From contig JARBJD010000005.1 of the NCBI GenBank assembly GCA_033064195.1, forward strand, positions 248,001 through 312,000: 64,000 nucleotides of DNA, in the 5' to 3' direction. Positions 19,016-30,238 of the stretch are shown here, piece after piece. The position numbers and the translations under genes were made by a program. A model generated the notes under the pieces. It saw nothing but the letters and a program-made list of their open reading frames with translations, was not told where the DNA came from and ran no database searches. How positions within the stretch are numbered: the stretch's first letter is position 1; the number at the start of each line of letters is the position of its first letter. This DNA comes from Blattamonas nauphoetae. Lineage: Eukaryota; Preaxostyla; Oxymonadida.

Positions 19016-22000
19016 ATGAATCTCTCACAACCAACTCAATCCCTTCCACCCTCTTCCCTCCTCTCTTCTCAACACCGTCTCACTTCCCCCACGACACTCC
19101 CAAATATCCCCCCATCTCCCAACCGTCCTCCCTCCGGACCTCAACCATCTCTGAACCAATCCCAATCGACGCCTGATCTGAACTCCCCTCACTCATCTTC
19201 AGCATCCGAGAAGCACTCGCCAACAGTGTCCACGCCAATCAGTGTTTTTGAACGAAAAGCGGACAATGTGGCGCTGGAGCCGTTCAGCGACATCTACATT
19301 CCGTTTCTAGCGATTGGGGACGAGAAGTTCCTGTACCTGGAGATCTACCAACGGTTTGTGAACCCGCAGGTGCTTCTGTTTGGGGAGGACATGTCGTTTT
19401 TTGCATACTTTCCGTTCCGAGGGAAGCAGCTGCTGAACTCTCTCCGAAAATCGCACAACCGAACTCCTTCGTCACCCTCGCCGAACTCATACACACTGTA
19501 CGAGACGTTCCTGTTGCACTACTTCGACGCGCTCCACATCCAATTCTACACGATCCTTGCCCAATCAGCACATTTTCTTGGTCATTATTGGATTGCGATG
19601 ATGTGCATTCGGCAAGCTCGTCTTTATCAGTCGATGCTGCAGGATCTGATCGGAAATGTGAACCACCTCAAGATGGACATGGGAACGCGATTAAAGGAAC
19701 CATTTAAAGCGGTGAGTGAATTGTACACGAAATTCATGGAACTGATTGCTCTGACGAAGAAACAAAAGGCATCTCAAAGTAATAAACCAGCACCAAGCGA
19801 TACTGAAGCGAAATGGTCAGATCCGAACCTTCCCCTTCTGCACGAGCCGATCCCGTTTTCGACGATGACCGAGCATCCAACGGCTCTTCGGTTCATTTTC
19901 CAGCTGATGTTCTCGACAGCGATCTCGATTGGGTTGCCGCTGACGCCGTCCGAAATCATGGAGTCATGCATGCTTCTGGAGTATCTGAAAGGGACGACAC
20001 TTCTTGCTCTGTTTTTCACGTCGAACTCGAACTTCCGGTCGCGTCTGCTGATGTCGGATGTTTCGGAGATTCAGAAGATCTCGTATCTGCGGTCTCTGCG
20101 GGAGGACCTGTGGAATCCGTTCCACCACGTGTTCACTCATCCCGACCGTCTCCCTCCCTATCCGCAGACCCGATTCTGCGTGATGCCTCTGAATGTGGAC
20201 ATACACTCTTTTGCGAAGTCTCTCGTGACTCTTCGTGCCCACTGGAAGGCCAATAATGGGAGGGTTCCCGAAGAAGACGCTGAAGAAGACCTTCGACTGC
20301 GGACAGCGATTCGGGAGAGGATAGACGACAGCCTCCTTCTGAACGATCCCAACTCATCGTTGATGGGCATCGGGACGAAGAGCGTGTTCAACGAGCAGTT
20401 CAACCGACAGACTCGAGTTGGTGCGAAGATGGTGAACTTTTTGGTGCGAAACGTGAGAGGCTATTCCTGTGAAGCGTGCTCAAACGAATCCCCGTCCCAA
20501 AATAACGACGAGGAGGAGTTCGGGAAGCCTCGGCAGGGCATGTTTCGCGAGCGGAATGAAGCTGACACGATCGAAGCCGAAACGATCATCAAAATGGATG
20601 TCGATGAGATCAACGAAGAAAATGACTCAAATCAATCTGTGAACAGCTCGCACGTTGACTCAAACTCTCTTCAGAATGCACCTCAGAGCCTCAGCACCTT
20701 CGCTTCACTGTTTCACATGACGTCATTTCTGTGTGATCTATATAACAATGGCACACAGCTGGCTGAAGACTGTATGGCTGATCTCGGTCGCAGTTATCCT
20801 CGTATCAATGGTCGGTCAAATTTAACTGAAATCCATTTTGATCCAAGCCAACATAAATTCGATTTTCCACTGAAACACTCGATGCGAACATCTCCGCTCG
20901 GAAAACTGTACGAGTGTCTGGTTTTGACGCAGATGAAACGCGTTGATTCAAAACAAAAATCGGAAGAGACCTTGAATTCAACTCCAGCCCTGTTCCAACT
21001 GTGTCTCCGACAGCTTCAGCAAGCAAATCTGTGGCTTGATTCATCACATGACCAAAACAAAATAATGGGCGCTCGGATCCATCACGCCCTCCAAGCTGTT
21101 TTAGGAGCAGAACGAGCAATCATGATTCTCTACGAGCCGATCGTGGCCATGTCCATTTTTCCCGGTTTCATTGTGGTGAACTCGCTGATTGTTTCGGACG
21201 ATCTGTTGATGTGCATGTTGGAAGCTGTGTGTTCCATGGGCAGATTACTCGAAAGCACTGGACTTGTGAATGAAAAGCCGATTTTGGTTGTTTGCGGAGG
21301 AAATGAGAGATGGAGTTGGAACGGAACCGAGAATGTGGTGACAGACACACTGCGAATGACTCCTCTGCATCTGACGATCTGGAAAGGGATTGAGAAGCCG
21401 TACATCGTTGTTGCCAGTCCGTCGTCGCCGATCTTTCCGTTTGTGGATGTGTCGTCGATTCCTTCGGATTTGGAAGTGTGCGATCACATCTCGCTCCCTC
21501 TCCCCTCCGCCTTCCTCAGCCATCTGACATCGCACGCCCCAACCGACCAGCCAGCCGCTCCTCTCTCAACCCCCTTCGAGTTCAAGCACCATCGGCGATA
21601 TGCGTGTCGACCTGTTCAGCCGCATCTGCTGTGCGAGTGTGGGCGGAAGGACCTGACAACCGCCGACATCGACCGCGATTTGATCATCACTGCGTTTCCA
21701 GCGTTTGTGAACTCGCCTTCGGACCGAGTTGCCCGCTCGAACCAGCTGGAGACGCGGACACACACGTCGGCGGAGTGGAATCGGTCGAAGCCGTCGCTGG
21801 TGGAGTTCATGCACCCGATTCTGTCGGCGGAAGCGAGCGAGCCTCATCTGTCGTCGGATGGCGTTGCGACGAAGAAGTTTGCTCAGTTCATGGACTTGGT
21901 GCAAGTTGAGATGCAGCGTGAGAAGGACGCAGCAGACGCGGAAGTGGCTGGGGAACAAGATCAGCTGTTGCGTGGCGCGAGTTCGGCATCGCCGTTCTCC

Positions 22001-23677
22001 GTGAAGGACCCCACCCTCCCTCCGCTGTCTGTGCTGTTCCCGCATCTGGTGGAGCAGATGAGCACGCCCGATCCGACGCACTATCAGCTCCCCTTCACTT
22101 TCCAACCGAAGCACATCACCGTCCCTTCGATGGACAAGTCTGTGTGTGTCTCGTCGGTGTCTTTGCTCGCTCACGTTGCTCTCCAAATGACTGAAGTTGG
22201 ACTGAACGAAATTGGACTCATCGTCGCGAACGAATGTGTTGGTCAGCTTCGTTCACTGATGGAAGCAGAAGGAATCATCGTGTTTCTTGTGAGAACCGAA
22301 CTGGATGGAGCAAAATCGAATCTTGTAACAGTGTATTTGTCGATGCTGAAAGACATGGACATGCGACTGCGAAAGAAAAAAGGCGAAATCGTCCCAAAAC
22401 AAACATATTATTCAAGTGAGTCGTTTCTGGATTCGAAAACCGCACCGAAGCATCTGCGGAAGGAGTTCCGAGAAGTGGTGAGGGATGAATTGATTGTGGC
22501 GTCGCTGGAGTCATGTTTTGTTCTCATCCAGCTGCTGAATCTGATGAAACTGAATTCTAAAACGACAGCGAGTCAGCGTCGTCTGATCGCAACGTTCAAA
22601 GAGTTGCTTCTGACCGACCCGATCGCCGCTCAGCAAGACGCCTCGAAACTGGTTGTGGACGAGGCTGATCGAGTGGAGGACGAAGCGAAGCCGTTCCCGA
22701 CCGAGCTGCTGGAGAAGATCTTTGAGATCCCAGCAACACAATCGGCTCAGCCTCCGCCAGAGACCACTGCGTCGCCTCTGCGGTCGTTCGTGTCGGCGGA
22801 GTTGGTTCGGACGATGTCGTTCTATTTCGAGCACAGTGAGCACCTGCACACGTTCCACCACTTCTTCCCGTCGGAGCAGTTCGGAGCGGTGCGGGAAGAC
22901 AAGAACGACCCGACGTGCATCCATCTGAGTGCGCTGGACGTGTTTCAGGAGAGTCGGTACGAGCGTCTGCGGAAGGTGTTCATGATTGAGATGAAGCACA
23001 TCCAGCGGCAGGACGAGGTTGTGACGGTGCGCGTTGGGCCGAGCAAGTATCAATACTATCTGGACAAGTGGGATGGGATAGTGAAGACACGGCGGGACGA
23101 GACGGAGGGAGTTGAGTCGGAGGGCGAGGGAGAGGGCGAGGGCGAGGGGAAGACGATGCGCGTGGAGGGAGGGGAAGAGAAGCCGAAAGTGCGACGATCG
23201 TCTCGACTGACTCAGCCGAAAGCACATCGACCGCATCTGAGTCTGCCGATCCCTCGCCTCCCACCTCCGCCGCAGCGCCTCTCGGCAGTGAAGTCGCCGT
23301 TCACACCTCGCTTCAGCATCTCGCACTCGTATGTTCCTGTTCAGACCGGCTCGACGCGAAGCACGTCTGGTTTTGGGTCGATGGTGATCAACCCGTCACC
23401 CTCGCTCGTCTCCGCGCCTCAGCCTGCCCCTCCCTCCACACAGCCGTTCTTCCGCACGCCTTCGCTTCAGAGCCCCGACTCGCCTCCGCCGCTGTCGCCG
23501 CAAGTGATTCCGCCGATGCATGGAGCGGCGGGGAGTGACTGGTCGGGTCGATTGGAAAGAAACCTGCGAGCGTTCAGTGCTCTTCGGACCCCACCGCTCC
23601 ACAACGATCTGGGTCTCCCTTTCTTTTATGATTTTGACGACAGAATCGATTCATTTTTGTTCGATACATCTCTTTGA
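19016..23677 (+). CDS. 1553-residue protein of unknown function, right copy
   Basis: This is the same length and architecture as the left copy: Ser/Pro-rich N-terminus, helical aromatic section, acidic middle, Pro/Ser-rich C-terminal part with the GEGEGEGEG run, ending FDTSL. Most of the protein is identical to the left copy, with only isolated substitutions. Two sharply bounded windows, residues ~535-745 and ~1048-1128, are diverged in both amino acids and silent positions. For example YNNGTQLAEDCMADLGRSYP replaces YTLSTQLNDDGIADIVRRYP. The gene is followed by alpha-tubulin on the same strand after 134 bp. I do not recognise the family. Both copies have intact frames, so both are likely expressed. 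Confidence 0.9.
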   Translation: MNLSQPTQSLPPSSLLSSQHRLTSPTTLPNIPPSPNRPPSGPQPSLNQSQSTPDLNSPHSSSASEKHSPTVSTPISVFERKADNVALEPFSDIYIPFLAIGDEKFLYLEIYQRFVNPQVLLFGEDMSFFAYFPFRGKQLLNSLRKSHNRTPSSPSPNSYTLYETFLLHYFDALHIQFYTILAQSAHFLGHYWIAMMCIRQARLYQSMLQDLIGNVNHLKMDMGTRLKEPFKAVSELYTKFMELIALTKKQKASQSNKPAPSDTEAKWSDPNLPLLHEPIPFSTMTEHPTALRFIFQLMFSTAISIGLPLTPSEIMESCMLLEYLKGTTLLALFFTSNSNFRSRLLMSDVSEIQKISYLRSLREDLWNPFHHVFTHPDRLPPYPQTRFCVMPLNVDIHSFAKSLVTLRAHWKANNGRVPEEDAEEDLRLRTAIRERIDDSLLLNDPNSSLMGIGTKSVFNEQFNRQTRVGAKMVNFLVRNVRGYSCEACSNESPSQNNDEEEFGKPRQGMFRERNEADTIEAETIIKMDVDEINEENDSNQSVNSSHVDSNSLQNAPQSLSTFASLFHMTSFLCDLYNNGTQLAEDCMADLGRSYPRINGRSNLTEIHFDPSQHKFDFPLKHSMRTSPLGKLYECLVLTQMKRVDSKQKSEETLNSTPALFQLCLRQLQQANLWLDSSHDQNKIMGARIHHALQAVLGAERAIMILYEPIVAMSIFPGFIVVNSLIVSDDLLMCMLEAVCSMGRLLESTGLVNEKPILVVCGGNERWSWNGTENVVTDTLRMTPLHLTIWKGIEKPYIVVASPSSPIFPFVDVSSIPSDLEVCDHISLPLPSAFLSHLTSHAPTDQPAAPLSTPFEFKHHRRYACRPVQPHLLCECGRKDLTTADIDRDLIITAFPAFVNSPSDRVARSNQLETRTHTSAEWNRSKPSLVEFMHPILSAEASEPHLSSDGVATKKFAQFMDLVQVEMQREKDAADAEVAGEQDQLLRGASSASPFSVKDPTLPPLSVLFPHLVEQMSTPDPTHYQLPFTFQPKHITVPSMDKSVCVSSVSLLAHVALQMTEVGLNEIGLIVANECVGQLRSLMEAEGIIVFLVRTELDGAKSNLVTVYLSMLKDMDMRLRKKKGEIVPKQTYYSSESFLDSKTAPKHLRKEFREVVRDELIVASLESCFVLIQLLNLMKLNSKTTASQRRLIATFKELLLTDPIAAQQDASKLVVDEADRVEDEAKPFPTELLEKIFEIPATQSAQPPPETTASPLRSFVSAELVRTMSFYFEHSEHLHTFHHFFPSEQFGAVREDKNDPTCIHLSALDVFQESRYERLRKVFMIEMKHIQRQDEVVTVRVGPSKYQYYLDKWDGIVKTRRDETEGVESEGEGEGEGEGKTMRVEGGEEKPKVRRSSRLTQPKAHRPHLSLPIPRLPPPPQRLSAVKSPFTPRFSISHSYVPVQTGSTRSTSGFGSMVINPSPSLVSAPQPAPPSTQPFFRTPSLQSPDSPPPLSPQVIPPMHGAAGSDWSGRLERNLRAFSALRTPPLHNDLGLPFFYDFDDRIDSFLFDTSL

Positions 23678-23811
23678 CTGGCTTTCTTTTCAGTACTCAC
23701 TCTCCATACAACTCCTTTTTTATAGTTTATTCCTTCGTTAGATCGTTCAGCATCACTGTGTCCAGATTGATTCTTTCGAGATCTTTGACATAATTTTTTC
23801 TACTGGAAACA

Positions 23812-25170
23812 ATGCGTGAGTGTATTTGCATCCATGTTGGACAGGGTGGTCTCCAGGTCGGTAACGCCTGCTGGGAATTGTTCTGCCTCGAACACGGCAT
23901 CCAGCCAGACGGACAGATGCCGTCTGACAAAACGATTGGAGGTGGCGACGATGCCTTCAACACATTCTTCTCCGAGACTGGCGCTGGAAAGCACGTTCCC
24001 CGTGCCGTCATGATCGATCTCGAACCAACTGTCGCCGATGAAATCCGTGAAGGAACATACCGCGAATTGTTCCATCCCGAACAGATCATCTCTGGAAAGG
24101 AAGATGCAGCCAACAACTATGCCCGTGGTCACTACACCATCGGAAAGGAGATTGTTGACCTTTGCCTCGACCGTGTGCGCAAACTGGCAGACCAGTGCAC
24201 AGGTCTGCAGGGCTTCTTCATGTTCAACGCCGTTGGAGGAGGAACAGGCTCAGGTCTTGGCTCGCTTCTCCTCGAACGTCTCTCTGTGGACTACGGCAAG
24301 AAATCGAAGCTGACGATGTGCGTGTACCCATCGCCACAGATCTCGAATGCTGTTGTCGAACCGTACAACTGTGTGCTGTCGACTCACTCTCTCCTCGAGC
24401 ACTCCGAAGTCGCTTTCATGCTCGACAACGAAGCGATTTATGATATCTGCCGTCGCAACCTGGACATCGAACGCCCAACATTCACAAACTTGAACCGTTT
24501 GATTGCTCAGTGCATCTCCTCGCTGACAGCCTCCCTCCGTTTCGACGGTGCTCTCAACGTTGATCTCACTGAATTCCAGACCAACCTCGTCCCATACCCC
24601 CGTATCCACTTTATGCTCACCTCATATGCTCCTGTCATCTCGGCCGAGAAGGCGTACCACGAGCAGCTCACCGTTGCTGAAATCACCAACTCTGTCTTCG
24701 AGCCAGCTGGCCAGATGGTCAAGTGTGATCCACGCCACGGAAAGTACATGGCGTGCTGCATGATGTATCGTGGAGACGTTGTGCCGAAGGATGTGAACGC
24801 TGCTGTCGCGACCATCAAGACAAAGCGTACCATCCAGTTCGTCGACTGGTGCCCAACTGGCTTCAAGTGCGGAATCAACTACCAACCACCAACAGTCGTT
24901 CCGGGTGGAGATCTGGCGAAGGTCCAACGTGCTGTTTGCATGCTCTCCAACTCGACCGCCATCGCTGAGGTGTTCTCCCGCATTGACCACAAGTTCGATC
25001 TCATGTACGCCAAGCGTGCCTTCGTTCACTGGTACGTCGGAGAGGGTATGGAAGAAGGAGAATTCTCAGAGGCTCGTGAAGATCTCGCTGCTCTCGAGAA
25101 GGACTACGAAGAAGTCGGTGCTGAATCTGGTGGAGAAGAGGAGGAGGATGCTGGTGGAGACGAGTACTAA
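23812..25170 (+). CDS. Alpha-tubulin, right copy
   Basis: This is a 452-residue alpha-tubulin, identical to the left copy except Ala for Gly at position 333. It has the same GGGTGSG nucleotide loop, [11 protein letters not shown] lysine context and encoded C-terminal tyrosine. The 134 bp before its ATG bear no resemblance to the 237 bp before the left copy, so the two genes may respond to different signals while making the same protein. The near-identity includes silent sites and stops at the start and stop codons. Confidence 0.99.
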   Translation: MRECICIHVGQGGLQVGNACWELFCLEHGIQPDGQMPSDKTIGGGDDAFNTFFSETGAGKHVPRAVMIDLEPTVADEIREGTYRELFHPEQIISGKEDAANNYARGHYTIGKEIVDLCLDRVRKLADQCTGLQGFFMFNAVGGGTGSGLGSLLLERLSVDYGKKSKLTMCVYPSPQISNAVVEPYNCVLSTHSLLEHSEVAFMLDNEAIYDICRRNLDIERPTFTNLNRLIAQCISSLTASLRFDGALNVDLTEFQTNLVPYPRIHFMLTSYAPVISAEKAYHEQLTVAEITNSVFEPAGQMVKCDPRHGKYMACCMMYRGDVVPKDVNAAVATIKTKRTIQFVDWCPTGFKCGINYQPPTVVPGGDLAKVQRAVCMLSNSTAIAEVFSRIDHKFDLMYAKRAFVHWYVGEGMEEGEFSEAREDLAALEKDYEEVGAESGGEEEEDAGGDEY

Positions 25171-25680
25171 ACCAGAGCACATATGATTCTTCCATTATCA
25201 ACAATTGACTCAACTCATTCTCCACAGACTGAAGAGGACGTTCACCATGCTGTTGATAAAAAGAAGCGTATCAAAACCTCTTTTCATGCTTAATTCAGAA
25301 TTCCCTGGAGTTGGATCTGTTCACCACGCGTCAAGCACACACACACAAAAGAATCCAACCCAACACCTGACAAGACCATGTTGTGGAGAGGGAAAGTTCA
25401 GCATCAACACTTCAACCTTAACTTTTTTGTTCTTCTCTCATTCGAATCACCTTTTTCTGACCAAAAATGATCAAATCCGTGCCCGAAGCGGAACGACCAA
25501 TTGTCACAACCTCGAAAACCCACTAAAAAACCTTCAGAATTCCAAAAAAGTCATAGTAGATTGGTTGACACAAAACGACAGACTGGAAAGAACAGAATAA
25601 GATCGGTGCAAGCTTGCCCGGATTAAGTCCAAATAAGCGAGAAAGAGTCGATAGCAAGAGAGAAGAGATGCTACCAAGAG
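25171..25680. other. Intergenic, convergent 3' ends (right)
   Basis: This is a 510-bp spacer with a short CA-rich run near 25335. It holds no recognisable gene and has no visible similarity to the left-arm spacer at 861-1280. Confidence 0.55.
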
Positions 25681-26384
25681 TTATTTTGAGAGAATTTGTG
25701 AAAGAAACATAAAAATGTCCGCATTTGGATATAAATGGAAATCGGCTTGGTTCAGAAGGGCTATTTCGGATTCGCACACTGTATGCAGAGGCAGACAATA
25801 AATGTCACACCACCAGCTGTTTCTGGGCGGAGTGTCGCGCATCAGCTTCAGCGTCACCAGCAGCGAAACCACCAAGACTGTTCCATAATTGTGGCGATTC
25901 AGCAGCGCTTTCCGCTTCGACGTGTCCTCTTCTTTCGACGTACGGAACACAAAGTTCAGCAGAATACACAATGCGACCACTGCCTCGCCACGCGTGAGAG
26001 TAAGCTGCCCATCCAGACGAGAGAAGATTCGGTTCAGCACTGACATCAGTTCTCGTTGCGACGGGAAAGAAAAATTAATGTCATCAGAAAGCTGGTAAAG
26101 CGCAGAGGCAAATATAAATAGAAATTTCGAAGAGCCTGCTGGAGTCATTTGTCGGAGGAGTTTGAGGGAGGAGAGGTCTGGGTGTTCAACATGATGTGGA
26201 CTGAAAAACGATAAATGTAACGGTGACAAACGGCGTGGAATGAATGTGATTTAGTGATGGATTGATAGAAACAAGAGTAAATTTCCGGAATGACGAGTCT
26301 GAGAAAGAGACGTTGAAATGAGAAAAAGAAGACGATAAAACCTTCAAATTCCGGCTGAATGGGAGATGGAGATGACAGGATCAT
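25681..26384 (-). CDS. Cyclin-like protein, three exons, right copy
   Basis: The model is the complement of 25681-26200, 26232-26298 and 26342-26384, giving 209 residues with introns of 31 and 43 nt. The third exon is almost identical to the left copy until the last ~12 residues (ADIFMFLSQILSK against ADLFLFLSRIISN). Exon 2 differs strongly (SINPSLNHIH against SSSSSDRHPP) and is one codon shorter, but both splice sites and phases are kept. This paired comparison is the best evidence for the introns. The fold and likely role are those given for the left copy: a PHO80-type cyclin box, possibly regulating a cyclin-dependent kinase. Confidence 0.72.
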
Positions 26385-26601
26385 GGGAATGACAATTCCG
26401 TAAGCTAGCTGGTTAACGCAACTACGAAAGACACCGATCGAACCCTTTGTCTGTACATCAGACAAGCATCTGTTCGAAACCAACCTTCTCATTGGAGTTT
26501 GGTGGATCTAGATTGGTCTGGAGGGTTTGGATGAATTTTTCAGAACACATCATGAGGTATTAACGAAATTATGTGAACATTTCACAACAAATCGCTCTCT
26601 A

Positions 26602-27655
26602 CAGGGTGTCCCAGACTGAACCCCACACTCTTCCTTCTCGGTTTCATCACTTCACAGATAACCGTCACTTCTCCAATTACATTGAATCACTTCATCTTTG
26701 TCGCATTTGAACGAAGAGCGAGGAAAAAAGCTAATATCTTTTCAAAGTGACAGAAAAAATGCACACCAAAGATCTGAAGTGGAAGAGCTGACTTTGAATC
26801 AGGAATGTGATGTGAAGAACTCGAAAATGAGAACATGGACGGAGACTTGAATTGGTCTCAGAGAATTCTGAGAGAATAGGAGGGCACATAGAGGGAATCA
26901 CGACAGTGTTTTTGCAATGCATTGATTCCATAGAGAACTCAAAATGTGGTCATTTTTAGGAAAGATACATCGAAAAATACAATGTACAAGCACATGACAG
27001 GTAATACAAGTTCATTCTCGATCTATGAAGTCTTTCAGGACAGACGGTTGTTGTGTCTGCATTGGTTCTGATGAGTCCGAGAGATTCGACCGGATTAACG
27101 ATCTTTCAGCGTCCGTTCATTGTGGTTTGAGTATGTTTGAAGAATCGTTAAGTCGATTTGCCTAGAATGGAAGAAATACGAATGATCACAAACATGGTCT
27201 CAAATTATCTGAACACACGTCCAGGAGGAGAGAAGAGCTGGCTGGTTGAAAAACCAATGACGAACGATGATGATTCGGTCAAGAAATCTGGACCATCTTG
27301 AGTTTGTGCGAAGGATGGAAAATGATCCCACCCATTGAATGGTAAACTGTAACAGAACCTGCTCACCATTCTCTTCGTTTTGTCCAATTTTCTTTCTCGA
27401 GTGTTGAACATTTCACATTTCACCTTCATACCATGATCGAATCATCGATAGTAATTCCGAATGAATTCAAAAAACTGAACTCTTTCAGAAAGAGGTCAGG
27501 AACACGTCATTATGAAGAGATATTTTCAAATTTCCTCGCTCGTCGTTCGAATGCAGCAACGATGAAGTGATCTAAGGGAGTATGAAAAGTGAAGGTTATC
27601 TGTGAAGTGATGACAGTCCAAAGAAAAACAAAGGGGTTCAGTCTGGGACACCCTG
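26602..27655. mobile_element. Non-autonomous mariner-type element (1054 bp)
   Basis: The ends are inverted repeats beginning CAGGGTGTCCCAGACTGAAC. They continue imperfectly for about 75 bp, and the segment CATCACTTCACAGATAACC is shared by both ends. A TA dinucleotide flanks each side (26600-26601 and 27656-27657), the target duplication of Tc1/mariner elements. No transposase frame is visible inside, so it would need an enzyme made elsewhere. Its termini differ from those of the mariner element at 40904-45266. It sits just upstream of the truncated alanyl-tRNA synthetase. Confidence 0.82.
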
Positions 27656-27699
27656 TACCGACCATCATTGAACTAGAATATCACTGATGGAACACCACT

Positions 27700-29591
27700 G
27701 ATCAGGCAGCAGAAAAGGTTATCAAAGACTTCCAAAAAGCTCGTCAGAAGGAAGCTCAGAAGAAATCGAAGGGAGGAGAACAAGTCAACACTGATCTGAC
27801 TGTTTATGATTGAATCACATTGAGTACAACGCACGGTGTGATGCCTGATAAAATTGAAGCTGTCACAAAACACACCATCCCCGACAATTACTATACTGAG
27901 CTGACAGAGATGAAAGAAAAAAAGACGAAGCCACTCCTCGAAGGACAGAACTTGTTTGCTGTCCAGTGCAAGGATATTCCTCAAACAGTTGAACTGACCT
28001 ATTCACAGCGTCTTGAAGACCATCCTGAAGTGGAAGTTGACATGGACTTGAATGCTCTTGAATTCGAAGCCAAAGTCCAGATTGTGCTGAAAACACCCGG
28101 AAAGGACAGTATCCACGATCTCGTTGTGCTCGACCAGACCTTCTTCTACCCAACATCAGGTGGCCAAGACCACGACAATGGAAAGCTCACCCTTTTCTTC
28201 CCGAAGCCTGAAGGAAGTCGATCCGAAGGCTCGTTCGCTGCAATCATCGCCGATCGCGCGGCAGATGTGTTTGATGTGGTCGACGTTGGGAAGGCTGGGC
28301 ATGTGTCACACACCAGATCGTCCCTGCCCTGACCGAGCAGCAGGTCCAGTTCCTCGAGACGCACAACCAGATGACGTGCGAGCCACAATTCCGAGTCCTC
28401 GTGTTTGGACAGATCGACAAAGAACGACGCTACCAGCTTGCCTGCCATCACACTGCCACCCATCTCATCCACTGCGCTGCCCACACAGTGCTTGGACCGC
28501 ACGTGTGGCAGGCCTCAGCCAAAAAGACTGTCGTGCAGGCTCATCTGGACATCACCCACTTCGCTGCGCTGAAGGAAGAGGAAGTGGAGCAGATTGAAGA
28601 CTACGCCAACAAGCTGGTCACAGAGGAGCTGGTGATCCGGAAGACACACATGAAGAAGGAGGATGCAGAGAGGCAGCACGGCTTCTCTCTCTACCAGGGC
28701 GGTGTTGTCCCTGGCCTCGACGTGCGTGTTGTGTCGATGCTCAAGTCAGATCCGAAGACGAGACATCAGAACGACCATCTCGCAGCCTTCCACTCTGCCT
28801 ACCCGACTGTCCGCGATGCAGCAGAAGACGATGAAGTCGTGGGGGACGTCGAGGCGTGCTGTGGATCGCATCTGAACAACTCTGCCCAAGTCGGGTCCAT
28901 CCGCATCCTCCGCTCGAACAGAGTGAGCGACGGTGTCGTGCGGATCGAGTTCGTCGCTGGGCCTCGCGTGAACGAGATCTACAAAGACGAGAAGCGCAGG
29001 AACCGTGCAATCAGCAACATTTGGCGTGTGCAGCCGACAGAGTTCGAAGCATCGGCACAACGCTTCTTCAATTGTTTCAAACAGCTCGACACGCAAACAC
29101 CGAAATACCAGACTGCTCTCATCCGCCTTGCCTTCTCCCAACCCGCTGGCGCTCGCTCCCCACCCCTCCGCCTCTTCATCAACCAAGAATTCACCAACCC
29201 AACATGGCTGATCTCGCTTCTTCCCGAAGAAGCCAAGAAGACGATTGTCGCTGCAAACTGCGAAGGCGGTGATGTGTTCGGAAAGAAGAGCGAAAAGTGG
29301 GGTGTCGTGTTTGTCGGCCCGTCATATCTGTTCGGCATCCTCGGCTTCACTTCTGTTGAGAAGAAGGAGGGAAAGGCGGACGAGAAGGATTTGTGTGCAG
29401 AGGAGATGAAAGCCGCAGTGGAAGCTGCCAACGCACAGGGACCAGCAGAAGGCAAGGCGACTCCGCTGATGGTGGAGGCAGGGAAGTTCAAGGACGCTAT
29501 TCCAGCTGATCACAAAAAGATGAAACAGATGCCAGCCTGGACGTCCACTCTGATGTGCTTCTATCTCAAAATGATGGAAAGAAATCGATGA
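27700..29591 (+). pseudogene. Alanyl-tRNA synthetase, 5'-truncated (editing and C-terminal domains only)
   Basis: The frame covers the end of the tRNA-recognition region and the whole editing domain of an archaeal/eukaryotic-type alanyl-tRNA synthetase. Landmarks are FFYPTSGGQDHDNG, the editing zinc-site motifs HHTATH and CCGSH, and YQGGVVPGLDVRV. The N-terminal aminoacylation domain is missing: homology begins at about 27700, only 43 bp after the mariner-type element. An in-frame TGA lies in VYD-ITLSTTHG near 27810. The frame also shifts by one near 28310, between GKAGHV and VTHQIVPA. A 32-nt GT-AG intron at that spot is conceivable, but it would remove conserved residues. It is a broken gene relic, or an editing-only AlaX-like protein starting at an internal ATG such as 28371. 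The ~190 residues after the domain (to MMERNR) are not recognised. Confidence 0.72.
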
Positions 29592-29664
29592 CATAAATAG
29601 TTTTGCACCGACGTGGTGTTGAACAACGTGAGACAATCACTACTCAAAGTCTTGGGGTGGTCTC

Positions 29665-29736
29665 AGCGGCGTAGCTCAGTGGCAGAGTGCTGTCCCCATA
29701 AGTCAGAAGTCGCAGGTTCGAGTCCTGCCGTCGCTC
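29665..29736 (+). tRNA. tRNA-Met (CAT), copy 1
   Basis: The cloverleaf is complete: 7-bp acceptor AGCGGCG/CGTCGCT, D stem GCTC/GAGT, 7-nt anticodon loop CCCATAA, variable loop AAGTC, and perfect T arm GCAGG-TTCGAGT-CCTGC. The anticodon is CAT. The first pair A1-T72 and a C at position 33 are known initiator features, while the T loop is elongator-like, so the initiator/elongator call stays open. A run of T directly follows as pol III terminator. The second copy is at 38388. Confidence 0.93.
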
Positions 29737-30238
29737 TTTTTTTTCTCAATGTCAAAAACACAGTTTTCTCTCGTTTTGGCTCCAGATCCATTGAATCTCT
29801 TCGTTCTTTTTATTCTTTCACGATCCGGCTTGCCTCTGAAACCATTACTTCTTTTTCAGTCCAGACGAATCAGGAGGCTATCATAGAGTTCAAATCAACA
29901 ACAGAAGTCGTTGTTGGTCCGGCGGCGTAGCTCAATGGAAGAGGGGTATGTATAGAGACAGATCTGATTTTGTATACACACAGATCTAAATTTGGTATAC
30001 GCACAGATCTGTCGGATACACACAGATCTGTCAATATGTTCATAATTTTCGACTATTTCACACATTTCTTCTCTGATTTATCAACAAAACAAATTGTATG
30101 TCCCTCTACCCCCTTTAAAACCACAACTGTCGAAAAAGTTGGACCAGAGGAACTGATCTAGCCACAATAAGTTCAAAACGCATCTCAGGTGTGACAAGGT
30201 GAGGTGAGGGATGACAGCGATCGGATATGAGGGAGGAT

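Larger units (their letters stand above)
18602..26393. repeat. Right arm of large inverted duplication (~7.8 kb)
   Basis: This is the mirror image of 152-7952, with the gene order 1553-codon gene, alpha-tubulin and cyclin reading outward. Similarity starts at CCCACCAAG (18602) and ends just beyond the cyclin ATG (26393). The arms are separated by 10.65 kb of single-copy DNA. Confidence 0.93.

Noticed and set aside
27700-27830. TGA read as tryptophan (reassigned code)
   Set aside because: An in-frame TGA at 27810 fits a coding position, but TGA ends several good genes (ARMC2-like, the 1553-codon twins, the SPRY-like gene). The TGA in the helical-repeat gene is removed by a normal intron.
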